A stretch of DNA of 18,476 nt, from NCBI RefSeq assembly GCF_000003605.2, contig NW_003130854.1:1916674-1935149 (forward strand), read 5' to 3'. Below are positions 1 through 9,884 of this stretch, one piece after another; position 1 is the first letter of the stretch; every line of letters starts with the position of its first letter. Below the pieces are notes generated by a model. That model saw only the letters and a list, made by a program, of their open reading frames with translations, made no database searches and was not told the DNA's origin. Origin of the DNA: Saccoglossus kowalevskii. Lineage: Eukaryota; Hemichordata; Enteropneusta; Harrimaniidae. A program made the translations under genes and the position numbers.

Positions 1-2365
1 TGCATTTCAACTGAACAATAACAAGATAAAGTATACCCGTCTAATTATCCATTACAATAGGTCTACGAAATGTAAGGTTGCCCTTTTACCCTCGACATGG
101 ATGAACATGTACCTCGTATGTACAAAAGAATACTCCGGGCGGGATTTTGTTTCTAACTTATAAATGAGTCAACAACTTTGATATCCATTGCATAACTAAT
201 TTGATGCTCCGTGGTTTAACCACCATTTTGAGTACGTTTCTCTGCTTCTCAATAAATGTTGGCGACAAGACATTATTTTGCAACACTGTACTAATAGCAT
301 TGGGGCGTTGACGCTGTTATGGAGTGTAGTTGTTTGACTTATTGCAAGATATAATGTCCCACTATCGTGACTTGAATTCTAAATACTGACTATATTATCG
401 TGGAGCTAAATGGTGGTACCCTTTAAGCAGTTACGTCTTGTCACGTGTTTAACAACAGGTGACACTATTCGCTTTGCACACTCAGAAGAATATACTAATA
501 CATATGATAATATTTCTAGAATATTATGTTAATCTTAATTGGAGTGAAGCTATTTACGCTTTGAAAAATGGCTCCCAACTCAACAAATAGTACTGTATTA
601 GATATTTTGCAATGTTCACAATGAATTGTAACTGATTCAAAGACCCGCTTCATTGTCCGCTCACATACACTGAACTGTGTGTGTGCAATAGTCGGTAAGT
701 GGGTGTGTCTCATGGACAGGCAGGGTATGTCATTGGAACTGCGATTTTTTAAATTAAATTCGCTGAGAACAACCAACTTTCAATAACAATCGACATCGGT
801 TAGGAGAGTGTGTGTCTTCACATACCGTGACTGAATGTGTGGATGATTGATGCTACTAGTAATACGAGACAGACGGTCACCTGATTTCAACCTCAAACCA
901 GGCAAATAGTATCACTTAGAAAATGGAAATTACATACGCTTATACTGTTCCAGAAATTTAGCAAACACTGATTTCTTCAGTGGCATGGCGGAGTACATGG
1001 AAAACAGCAAACAGCTGATTAACACCAATGTAATAAATCTCATCTTGTTCTGTGTACACAAAAAATATAATCAGTATTTATACTCAATTCTGTCTGAGAT
1101 GTACACAAAATGCAATACAATACAATCATGCACGGTAATGACGCCATTATGAGGCTAGAATCGCGTTCCTATACTCCTAGAGTATTTCTCTACAATTGTT
1201 TTACAACTTTTGACGGAAAGGACTGAACTTAAATAAGGCATATTTGATTACTTACGATTAATACGCTGGGTGTACGTGACGGGCAAGAGAGAGACACTCG
1301 AATGATAACTTGTTACAAAGTTTGGTGACGTACAAACACTGTCTGCAGGTAGAGACTTCTGGATGTGTGTAGGTCATGTGACGACTCAAACGGCATTGTA
1401 CATTCATCAGCCAGGGTTACAGCGTCTATCATGTATTCATATGTCACGTGACCAGAAATATATGACGATTTACGAGAAGTACTGCGCAGTATTTACTGTG
1501 CAAGTGGTGTTAATGTAGTAGTCCCATCTACGTGTAGTTTTCATGCAACGCAAAACGTTGTGTTGTGATATTTCAATTTCCAATTTGAAAAACGGATTAC
1601 ACAATTATTATTACATATTGTTATGCTGCACCCGTGCCGCAACATGAATACAAAGAAAGATTCTTCTGTGGTGTGATATTAGAAATAAAATCAGTGACAG
1701 CATTGTGTGGGCCGTGCCCCGGGCCGCCGGCGTATTGGTGTTCTCAATTGTTTATTCACGTCACGTATTACGGAGTATTACGGAATTTATGCAAATATGT
1801 TATGCCTCGAGAAACAAGAAAAGCATTTGTCAACTCCCCCACCCTATCAATATATATTTAAATGTGCAACGTTCGTATCCATACTTAGACAGACAACATA
1901 ACCACCCCTTTCGTTGCTACGTGTTCCAAAACCCAGTAGTTATGACCTTGACTAGTCGCGTGGGACCAGTAGCCAAAACGACGCTGTGCAACGGGTGACA
2001 TTTCTCACTGATAATTGTCGATGTGCACAGATAAGACGAGAAATCTGATTCGCTGTTTATAACTACCACAGTCCCTCTATAGTTCATAGTAAATAGTAAG
2101 CCCCGTTGTGTATGTCATGCCGTAAACTTTAGCTTCGTCTTCTGCCAATTTGGGTAGGGATTCCAGGAAAATACATTATTGTTAAGCATTGACGTCACCG
2201 TCAAATTTCACAACAATATATTCTTATTTTCGATTTAGTAAATAGTTCCCTATATATCAACGACTTTCGATTTAGCTCCATTTGACTTTTGATGAGACCC
2301 AAACCCACGCAAAAATGCGGTCATACTAGTCACTGTATCCAAATAAGGGTATCTTCTTAGTATAT
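1..2365. other. Intergenic region, no supported gene
   Basis: I see no coding region here. The few open frames are under 100 codons, lack recognisable motifs and have no convincing splice context. The stretch is AT-rich with a short GC-rich spot near 1710-1732. It contains a perfect palindrome GTCACGTGAC at 1443-1452 and a short direct repeat of TATTACGGA near 1765-1785. Distal regulatory sequence for the downstream otopetrin gene could lie here, but nothing proves it. Confidence 0.6.
1443..1452. promoter_or_regulatory. Palindromic E-box GTCACGTGAC
   Basis: The exact 10-base palindrome GTCACGTGAC is present. It matches the CLEAR-type E-box bound by MiT/TFE and USF bHLH-ZIP factors in animals. 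It lies about 1 kb upstream of the otopetrin start. A function is inferred only from the match; single motifs of this size do occur by chance. Confidence 0.3.
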
Positions 2366-2371
2366 ACCGCC

Positions 2372-2402
2372 CACGTGACGTCAACGCGAATCCTTATATA
2401 AG
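2372..2402 (+). promoter_or_regulatory. Core promoter of the otopetrin gene: E-box/CRE plus TATA box
   Basis: CACGTG (2372-2377) overlaps a full cAMP-response element TGACGTCA (2376-2383), and TATATAAG follows at 2395-2402. An initiator-like TCATTG lies at 2429-2434, a plausible distance downstream of the TATA box, which would give a 5' leader of only about 35 bases before the ATG at 2466. The arrangement is seen directly; use by CREB/ATF or bHLH-ZIP factors is inferred from the consensus sites. Confidence 0.6.
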
Positions 2403-2465
2403 ATCTTAAAATTCGCTGTGGTCGGATATCATTGTTATCTGCAGTGAATCGGGAATATCTGTACA

Positions 2466-4373
2466 ATGGAAGGCAGGGTGAGGTGGGTATGGGGGCCGCT
2501 CACAGCCGGGAAACGCGTGAAAACAGCATCTGTAGACAGAGAAGATGGTAGCTTATCCGCTGTATTGGTGATGTGCTTGTTTATGTCACTGGGGGTTGTA
2601 CTACACCTCAGTATTTGGATTCCAAACAACATCGATCCAACCACTATCCACGTCATAGTTATCGTTTACTACACGTCTTCTATTCTGCTGACGATACTTT
2701 TGATGTGTTGGTACATGGGGAATATCGGGCGTTGGCAGCGAATGGGCATACTACGATGGAGCAATCACAGCGAAACCGACGATATGGACACCTTTCATCA
2801 GCAAGGCGTATGTGCGCCAAATTTCAGAAATCAGCTAAAGCAGCTAATGAACTACGTTTCTCTCGTGTGTAGTCGTCGCCACATTCATGTCAACTTGAAC
2901 TTAATAGGTGTTATCTTCTTCGGAACTGGGACGATTTTGGTAATATTACTTCATATCATTGCAAAAATCCAATGTTTGAGCGATAGTTCTGAAAAGCATT
3001 TTCTATGGGAACGTATGATTTTAATTTTAAATGTAATCTCTTTAATACATACCGTAATTCAAATGTGTTTCTTAGTAAAATTACATGGTGCAGTTTTGCA
3101 GAATACTCGTTGGTTTCAGTACACACTGTTTTATATAATTGCAACCAATGTGTTGATATATTTATACATATATGTTTGGGAAATCAGCGAAGGCGTGGCC
3201 AAAGACGAACAGGGCACATGTGGGCACACAGACACGCTGGAATTGATGATAACAAGAGTAGAAGATGCCATTCTGCCATTCATAACTGAGTTTGCCTTGG
3301 TGTCGATTGGCATGCTGTATCAAAAATGGGAAACCCTGGAAGACACATGCGTTACAAATACAAGTCACAATACCGATGATAGCTTTCGGTTATACACTAA
3401 ATGCTGTCGCATCTGTCGCCATGACAACGAAAAACAAGAATTAGCAAAAGGAGGGGTCAGCGCAACATCGGCACCGGACAACAGTAATAAGACGAATGAC
3501 CAGACGAAAGATGATGTGCATAGTAACTACGATGCATCTCAGGAACTAGTCAGATCCGTTGATTTCGGTGACTATAGCGTAATTCCATCACAAGACTATT
3601 GTCCTACCCGATACGGTACAGTTAACGGCACACCACGCCACCAGAGCCAGTGCTACACTATCGGACTTACAGCAGGTGTGCTCCCTGTTCTCATACTTCT
3701 GATTCTTTCGAAGCATTTTTTAAATCACGGAGACAGCGCCCTCTATGTATACTGTTACCTAATTATATTTGACACATCCTTGTTGTTGTGCAATTGGATG
3801 GGATTCAAGCTTGTATACCCGCACGTATATCGACAGATATCAGTAACGCGTGTACAGACACTGTTCATTATTTCCATCAATGGGGTTTTCCTATGGTACG
3901 TGTTCAAATTCGTGGCTGCGTTTAGGTTTGACTCACCGAGTGGAGTACAACAAGCACTTTCAGCCATACTATGCATTTCCTATGCGACCGTTGCATTGCA
4001 GACAATTGTACAGACATCGTTTTTATTGACAGCTTTGAAATACCGCCCTCGACGAGCGGTAAGCTCGCGCGTGTTAAACGAGATTGTCACTTTCATCATC
4101 ATCGCTAACCTCGGCTTATGGATTTTGGACAGTTTCATAATGAGTGATCCCAATTATTACACAGATCCATTGGAAAATCCCGTTTATAATGATCAAATTT
4201 GGTTCATTTCTTCCAATCTTGCTTTACCACTCGCGATATTCTACAGATTCCATGCCTTTGCTGTGGCGTATGAGATATTTGCCAATTTTAACTATAGCAT
4301 ACACAACAATGAGGACAATGACGTCAACGATGACACTGAACATGATAGACATAGCATTCACGATATATTCTGA
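2466..4373 (+). CDS. OTOP: Otopetrin-family proton channel, intronless
   Basis: The 635-residue protein is predicted to form a proton-selective channel in the plasma membrane or an internal membrane. About twelve hydrophobic segments are visible near residues 31-51, 61-83, 143-166, 181-205, 215-238, 262-286, 398-416, 424-445, 460-489, 496-522, 536-560 and 577-603. This is the otopetrin topology of two six-helix halves. Family-like sequences are PFITEFALVSIGMLYQKW in helix 6 (residues 271-288), ANLGLWILDSF in helix 11 and LPLAIFYRFHAFA in helix 12. Between the halves is a polar loop of about 110 residues (288-397) rich in Asn, Asp, Ser and Thr, with a Cys/His cluster (CCRICRH, 313-319). The C-tail is acidic and Asp/Asn-rich. 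The whole family length is covered by one open frame with no sign of introns. The ATG at 2466 is chosen because it is the first ATG after the TATA box and precedes helix 1 by about 30 residues. Family assignment is firm; the subtype and gating are not known. Confidence 0.87.
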   Translation: MEGRVRWVWGPLTAGKRVKTASVDREDGSLSAVLVMCLFMSLGVVLHLSIWIPNNIDPTTIHVIVIVYYTSSILLTILLMCWYMGNIGRWQRMGILRWSNHSETDDMDTFHQQGVCAPNFRNQLKQLMNYVSLVCSRRHIHVNLNLIGVIFFGTGTILVILLHIIAKIQCLSDSSEKHFLWERMILILNVISLIHTVIQMCFLVKLHGAVLQNTRWFQYTLFYIIATNVLIYLYIYVWEISEGVAKDEQGTCGHTDTLELMITRVEDAILPFITEFALVSIGMLYQKWETLEDTCVTNTSHNTDDSFRLYTKCCRICRHDNEKQELAKGGVSATSAPDNSNKTNDQTKDDVHSNYDASQELVRSVDFGDYSVIPSQDYCPTRYGTVNGTPRHQSQCYTIGLTAGVLPVLILLILSKHFLNHGDSALYVYCYLIIFDTSLLLCNWMGFKLVYPHVYRQISVTRVQTLFIISINGVFLWYVFKFVAAFRFDSPSGVQQALSAILCISYATVALQTIVQTSFLLTALKYRPRRAVSSRVLNEIVTFIIIANLGLWILDSFIMSDPNYYTDPLENPVYNDQIWFISSNLALPLAIFYRFHAFAVAYEIFANFNYSIHNNEDNDVNDDTEHDRHSIHDIF

Positions 4374-4575
4374 ATATTTTAAAATACTTATTATGAACTG
4401 AGCATAGATAAAAACGAAGGAATTTTATTTAAGCTGCATGAGGGCATACTATTATAATGCTGATGACACTGAATGCAATATATATCGCATCTAAAATATA
4501 GTCTGAATGTTTTAAAATCGTAACTGATCATCATAGATAAAAACAAAGGAAATTTACGCTGTGCAATGCGCATAC
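4371..4575 (+). repeat. Imperfect direct repeat spanning the otopetrin stop codon
   Basis: A segment of roughly 70 bases starting at the stop codon (4371-4440: TCTGAATATTTTAAAAT, then CATAGATAAAAACGAAGGAA) recurs at 4502-4570 (TCTGAATGTTTTAAAAT, then CATAGATAAAAACAAAGGAA). The period is about 131 bases. This looks like an old local duplication of the end of the coding region into the 3' UTR. Confidence 0.6.
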
Positions 4576-4753
4576 AATTTTCAACAAATACAGTTTTTGT
4601 TTTATATATGGTAGTTTTCTGTGTTCAGACTAGTCTGACATCTTTATTTAATTGTGAATATGTAGAGAATTTTTTGGTATCGCAGCAATTGGTTGAATGA
4701 TGTACTGGAAATAGTACGATACTGAGTGGTGGTATCTGAGTAATTAAATTGAA

Positions 4754-4759
4754 AATAAA
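4754..4759 (+). other. Probable poly(A) signal of the otopetrin gene
   Basis: AATAAA lies 381 bases after the otopetrin stop and is followed by T/G-rich sequence (4768-4800), as expected for a cleavage site. It is the best-placed AATAAA after the gene. Confidence 0.5.
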
Positions 4760-5104
4760 ATGCCCTTTTCATGTTCTTTTAGTGTCCTGAGCATGTATCA
4801 TTTATTGTATTATACGGCTACGGTCGGGTACGTCACATTGAAAAACAAAAACACGAGTAAATCTAATGTCTAACGTGTTCCTTAAAAACAAAAACACTAT
4901 ACATGTACTGGTTTGGACTTCAAGTTCTCAATGAGAAAAATGAAAAAAACTTCGTTTTTTGCTTGCTGATGATGTTCACGTTTTGATCCTTAAAATATGT
5001 ATTCTAAAAAGCAAAAGTTTCGTTTTGTTCCCTGCAGGACACCAATTGGCATGATTAGGATTGGTACCGACAAAGAAGCATTATGACGTTGGCCAGTTCG
5101 CCTA
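4760..5104. other. Intergenic spacer with repeated A-rich motif
   Basis: There is no gene. The 13-mer AAAAACAAAAACA occurs at 4841 and 4884, and again at 5193 inside the next block. The spacer otherwise holds simple AT-rich sequence up to the start of the tandem array. Confidence 0.5.
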
Positions 5105-6228
5105 TTCACACTGAACACAATGACATGACACTGTAATAATTATGTCGGCAAGTTCAACCGCTCCGTAGTGTCATAGTTTAAAAAGGTTATCAAAAAACAA
5201 AAACATTATCACGTCGGTTTAAAGTAGTTCACCCCACCCCTGGCTATATCACGCAGTATATGCACCAACCAGGAAATCGGATAAGATCGACCACGGGCCT
5301 ATATACAGAAAACTACTAGTTTCTAACTTATCAACTTGGTCTGGGTTCTTACCACGCTTCAAATAATAAATCAATTACGGACGTGTACTCGCATAGCGGA
5401 AGATTTACTAAGATTGGCCTTTTGACGTGTCGCTTCCAATGTATGTTTTGCAATAGAAATAAAACGTAAAATCAGCTATTGTAGTATATGTTTTAGTACG
5501 AATCACATACGGCCCTAAACTCACGCCACGGAATAAATACACTTATTTTCCCTTCGTCATATTACTGCTTGCATGTAAACATAGAAATGTGGTGCTATAG
5601 TTAATGGAAATAAAATGGTTTCCCATGTATACTATCAATATGTGTCATGTTTTCCTTATATCTTTATGGTTACAAAAACGTTCGAGTTCGTCTAATCGGA
5701 GCGTCAAAAATGAGAAATATCTACGTGTAAATCGCATGCATGATAAACTTAACACTTCGTCCGAGGTGTGATTATTGTTAGAAGCTTGCCATTATTTCCG
5801 TGTCTCGGGCGGCCTATGACACAGGAATCCTTCGTCAGCAAGCCGATTAAAGGTGTGATGCTTGCTTAAAGTATTTCTATTACGATTTTTACGCTAAATA
5901 TGTTCATTATTTCTATTGAACACACATAATTTATTACTGTTAGTTGATACACACAAAAACACTGTATATTTCTAAATCGGTAATCCCAGTAAATGTAATC
6001 CAAGCTATACTCATGTTCGGTAAGAATAGTGTAGTAAATGTGTTTAATCACGGCAAAATACGTTTTATACGTTAAACCTTTATTTTGCAATAAACACAAA
6101 GCGATAAAAAATGAAGATTCTTTCTCTTTTCTAAGAACAGTATGAGAAATAATTCACACTTTTTCGCTAATAATGGGATTTTCGTTATGTCCAATTAAAA
6201 CGAAAACAGCCAACCAATGATATTAAGT
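5105..6228. repeat. Array block L, unit 1
   Basis: This block is homologous to 8103-9212. Long near-identical stretches include the region around 5227-5370 against 8230-8370 and 5520-5950 against 8415-8840. Its last ~180 bases recur a third time at 9885-10067. It holds about 105 bases (roughly 5401-5505) absent from the second copy and lacks a 78-bp segment found there. The right end carries two CCAAT boxes (6191-6195 and 6214-6218) upstream of the zinc-finger gene. I see no coding sequence in it. Confidence 0.85.
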
Positions 6229-6264
6229 AATTTATAATGACATGCACACACAAAACATATATAA
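6191..6264 (+). promoter_or_regulatory. Promoter of zinc-finger gene copy 1: two CCAAT boxes and TATA box
   Basis: CCAAT occurs at 6191-6195 and 6214-6218, and TATATAA at 6258-6264. The first ATG with good context is at 6373. The same arrangement is conserved in front of the intact copy. The CCAAT boxes lie in block L, while the TATA box lies in the segment that is missing from unit 2. Confidence 0.6.
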
Positions 6265-6372
6265 ACCCATTAAGAAAGCGCTTTGGTCATTCTGTGTTGA
6301 GATCTCTGCTCAGAATTCTTCGGCTTCGTTTGCTACAGCTCCCGTTTGCTACTCAATCATTCAAGAATTATC

Positions 6373-7379
6373 ATGGCTTTGCGTTCCAGTACTCATACTC
6401 GTCGTTCAAGCTCACGCTACCCTGTAACTGATGCTGCTAATGCTAGTGATTTGTGTGCTGTGTTTCAGAGAATTGTCGCTGCCCATCAGCATGCTCTCTG
6501 CTGTGATAACTGCTCTCGATGGCAGCACATGTATGATAGTGGTATGAAATGTGATGAGTATAAGCGTTTGGTGAGTGAGGGAATGCAAGGTTTTAGCTGG
6601 AGTTGTGGCAAGTGTGGCTCATCAGATGTACCAGTAGTTGTATTTACAGATCCTGACCAACGTGTCGAACAATCTACAGAACCAGTATCGATGGATGTAG
6701 CTATGGACACTGACGGGACAATGAACACCCAGACCGACATAGAGATGGATGACACTGACATAGTATTGGAGAAGACACCGGCGACATAGCTTTGGATGTT
6801 ACTGGCATAACATCACCGGTGAGTCCCTCGCAACAGCCGACTGAATTGACGATGAATTCTTTTAATGGCTCAATACCTTTTACGTGTACCATTGCAGATA
6901 ATCAACCAACAGTGGAGCCACAATTAATACCCATATTACCAGACAATATAGAAGTAGTTGACAGACCAGATTATGAAATTATAGAAGGTGGATCCCAACG
7001 ATCAAAAAAATTATTAGTAGACAAAGAAGGCTATTCCTACACAATTAAATCCGGAGCCAGAAAAAGGGGAAACCTGTGGAGATGCACTGTTCGCAGCAAG
7101 ACACATACGTGCAATGCCACTGTTGAAGAGGTGAGTGGTGTATTCACTCGATCGCTTACTAACCATTCCCATGCCGCCATTCCAGGTATTGCAAGCAAAG
7201 TAAAGATTACGAAGAAAGCTCACAGACTCGCAAAGGAAGATATTTTGAAATCTGTGCCGTCCATAGTAGGACACGTAATGCGTGATCTGCGTGACAAAGA
7301 CCTCAGTGCTGCCCATCCTGATCCAGTAAACCTCGCGAAGAGTACCAACTACCATCGTCGCCAAAATCTGATAAAATAA
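6373..7379 (+). pseudogene. PHD-FLYWCH zinc-finger gene copy 1, broken by a 10-bp deletion
   Basis: Relative to the intact copy at 10217-11230, ten bases are missing just before 6786. They were lost between two GAC triplets, which shifts the frame and creates an immediate TAG at 6787-6789. The first part (6373-6789) encodes 138 residues with the PHD-like finger and part of the acidic linker. The rest of the gene, including the FLYWCH finger and its C-terminal linker, continues open in another frame to TAA at 7377-7379. Two other indels (3 and 6 bases) keep the frame. Promoter and poly(A) signal are intact, so it may be transcribed and could yield the 138-residue PHD-only protein. I call it a pseudogene because the FLYWCH half has no ATG at the break; an assembly error at the indel is the main alternative. 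Confidence 0.75.
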
Positions 7380-7436
7380 GTATAAGTTTTAACGTTAAGT
7401 ATTAACAATGTTCAAATTTGCTCTGTACGTCTCCAA

Positions 7437-7442
7437 AATAAA
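7437..7442 (+). other. Poly(A) signal of zinc-finger gene copy 1
   Basis: AATAAA sits 58 bases after the stop codon, followed by a T-run and a GT-rich stretch (7470-7486) typical of a downstream element. It is identical in the second gene copy. Confidence 0.6.
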
Positions 7443-7498
7443 ATATTTTTTTTTTGAAAAGTAACAATTCGTGTGCGGTGTTTTTATTACTAGCATAA

Positions 7499-7589
7499 TT
7501 TGGCAAAGAATTCTGCTTATGGCCATCGGCCGCTAGAGAGCGCAGCTATGGCTGTGAACGTTCCAATAAAACCGGAACGCTTTGCCAAA
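7499..7589 (+). repeat. Small inverted-end element M, copy 1
   Basis: A 91-base element runs from TTTGGCAAAG to its exact reverse complement CTTTGCCAAA. Imperfect pairing extends a few bases inward, and an inner hairpin pairs CGTTCC with GGAACG. It lies just after the zinc-finger gene. The central CTCF-like motif at 7527-7545 is altered here (GAGAGC instead of GAGGGC). No target-site duplication is visible, so it could be a MITE or a retained stem-loop. Confidence 0.7.
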
Positions 7590-8102
7590 ATGCGTTGTAT
7601 TCCAATCGATTAACAATATTCAATATTTTCAGTTTCAGAATTTTAATGTACTGCTTCTTCTCCCCCAGCGAGATACAATGTACTAGTATATGTGTGAGTG
7701 TGAGCACACCGGATGAGACAAATGAAAGTATGGAAGATGTACGATAGTCTGTTTTAATGGTCAGCTTAGTTCCGCATATGAAGCATTGCAAACATTTTCC
7801 TGTTTGTCGAACACAGTTACAAGTTTAAGGGCTCAAATTTTAGTGAGTACATGTATCAATCCCGTTAAAAAAATAATTAAAACGCCAAAAGTTTATTTCA
7901 ACGTGACACGAATCGAATCCATCTGTGAATCGTTCTGAAACACTTGGTTTATTCACGGATACTAGTAACCGTGGTTTATAGTATTGGACACTAAAATCGA
8001 CAACATTCATGCGAATTATTGAAATCAACAACATGTCACTGAATTGGTAGCGTTGCTGGGGATAAAATACTATAACACTTAACAAATTATTAAGTTGAGC
8101 TA
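7590..8102. repeat. Degenerate block R of unit 1, no gene
   Basis: Only patches match block R of the other units: the first bases after M (ATGCGTT), ACGTGACACGAAT with following bases at 7901-7929, and a stretch ending in GTAGCGTTGCTGGG near 8034-8060. The sequence between them is unrelated, which suggests insertions or heavy divergence. No supported coding region is present. Confidence 0.45.
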
Positions 8103-9212
8103 TTCACAGTGAACACAATGACTTAACACTGTAATAGTTTTGAGAGAAAAACATTTACACGTCGGCAAGTTCAAATGTTCACACTGAACACGATGACATA
8201 ACATTGTAATAGGTAAATGTGATATAATAGTTCACCCCTTCGATATCACGCAGTATATGCACCAACCCGGAAATCGGATAAGATCGACCACGGGCCTATA
8301 TACAGCAAACTACTAGTTTCTAACTTATTAACTGGGTTTTGGTTCTCACCACGCCTCAAATAATAATTCAATTACAAACGGGAACTTGCATAGCGATTCA
8401 CAGGCGGTCCTAAACTGACGCCACGGAATAAATACACTTTTTTTCCTTCGTCCTGTTTGCACGTAAACACAGAAATGTGGTGCTAGAGTTATTGGAAATA
8501 AAATGGTTTTTCATGTATACTATCAATTTGTGTCATGTTTTTCTTATAATAACTTTATGCTTACAAAAACGTTCGAGTTCGTCTAATCGGAGCGTCAAAA
8601 ATGTGAAATATCTACGTGTAAATCGCATGCATGATAAACTTAACACTTCGTCCGAGGTGTGATTATTGTTAGAAGCTTGCCATTGTTTCCATGTCACGGG
8701 CGGCATATGACACAGGAATCCCTCTTTAGCAAGTCGGTTAAAGGTGTGATGCTTGCTTAAAGTATTTCTATTATGATTTTTACTCCAAATACGTCATTTA
8801 TTTCTATTGAAACACATAATTTATTACTGTTGGTTGATACACACAAAAACACAGGTACTCATGATATTACCTGGTTGTCACGTGACGTCTTCAGCAATTA
8901 TACATAGGTGGTTCATTGCCAAAAAAACACTGTACATTTCTGATTCGGTCATCCCAGTAAATATAATCCAAGTACGTCATACTCATGTTCGGTGAGAAGA
9001 CCAGTGTAGTAAATGTGTTGAATCACGGTGAAATAACTATCTCATACGTGTTATTTTATTTTGAAATAAACACAAAGCGATAAAAAATGAAGATTCTCTC
9101 TCTTTTATTTTAGCTATGGCCAGTATGAGAAATAATTCACAACATTTTGCTAATAAAGAGGTTTTTGTTTTGTCCAATCACAACGAAAGTAGCCAGCCAA
9201 TGGTATGATGTA
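8103..9212. repeat. Array block L, unit 2
   Basis: This is the second copy of block L. Near its left end it carries a local duplication (8103-8137 and 8178-8212) of a 35-base segment that begins TTCAC-GTGAA-like. It also has a 78-base segment (8853-8930) between AAAAACAC repeats that is absent from unit 1. It ends with the two CCAAT boxes (9174-9178, 9197-9201) but no gene follows. Confidence 0.85.
8877..8886. promoter_or_regulatory. Second GTCACGTGAC palindrome
   Basis: The same CLEAR-type E-box palindrome as at 1443-1452, directly followed by GTCT. It is located in the 78-base segment present only in the unit 2 copy of block L. Function is unknown. Confidence 0.25.
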
Positions 9213-9214
9213 AA

Positions 9215-9305
9215 TTTGACAAAGAATTCTGCTTATGGTCATCGGCCGCTAGAGGGCGCAGCTATGACTGTGAACGTTGCAATAAAACCGGAACGCTTTG
9301 CCAAA
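9215..9305 (+). repeat. Small inverted-end element M, copy 2
   Basis: A 91-base copy, with one change in the left end (TTTGACAAAG). The CTCF-like motif CGGCCGCTAGAGGGCGCAG is intact at 9243-9261. Here M follows block L directly because the zinc-finger gene is absent. Confidence 0.75.
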
Positions 9306-9884
9306 ATGCGTTAGCCACTTTTTTATTCCCACCGTTTAACTATTTTAAATGTTCAATATATTAACGTGACACGAATAAAAACCATCCGTGAAACGTCAGT
9401 GAACCGGCAGCGTTGCTGGGCGTGCTGTGAGGCAGATGCTAGTATATCATCTTAAAACGAAATGCCGCTACATATAAACACACGAAATAGACATGAAAGA
9501 AGGTGATACTAGTAGCTATTGACTATTGACCACTTCACACTACGGTGATTTTACCTGGCCGAGTTTGGCCGAGTTCGACTGTATTCTACCCAACATCGCC
9601 ATACCGCATTGTAATTTAGCAACATTTGCCACAATGTGAAAACGATACCATACTTGAATGACGCCCGTTTATTTGAACAATTGGTTCACAGATTAGCTCG
9701 GGTAAGTCGAAGGTTTGAAATAAAAAAACAAATACTTATATTAGACGAGGGGTGCATATTCCATTTATACGTGGCAGATGGCAGGGCCATATACCCGCGG
9801 TCATATTTTAACGCCCATTTCTGCCAAGAAACTGCTAAAAATACGCACGCGAGAAATTCATCGCGATTGCCAGCCGCAACTGTC
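9306..9884. repeat. Array block R, unit 2
   Basis: This block closely matches 11442-12012. It includes a segment (about 9636-9884) that is open in the forward frame for some 80 codons in both copies although there is no ATG at its start in either. The two copies differ there by indels of 21 and 6 bases. It ends abruptly at 9884, where the last part of another block L begins. Confidence 0.8.

Noticed and set aside
1634-1998. Overlapping open frames of 64-97 codons around a GC-rich spot
   Set aside because: Several frames are open at once over the same bases, none has a recognisable motif, and no conserved partner exists in the window.
2435-2656. Minus-strand frame over the start of the otopetrin gene
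   Set aside because: It is a shadow of the real + strand coding region.
6792-7379. Second, separate gene for the FLYWCH half in unit 1
   Set aside because: The comparison with the intact copy shows a 10-bp deletion, and the frame has no ATG at the break, so it is the tail of a pseudogene.
7546-8085. Two minus-strand frames of 81 codons in the degenerate R block
   Set aside because: They have no motif, are not conserved in the other R copies and lie in AT-rich diverged sequence.
9566-9580. GAGTTCGACTG resembling a tRNA B box, as in SINEs
   Set aside because: The last consensus C is missing, there is no A box at the right distance and no tRNA fold.
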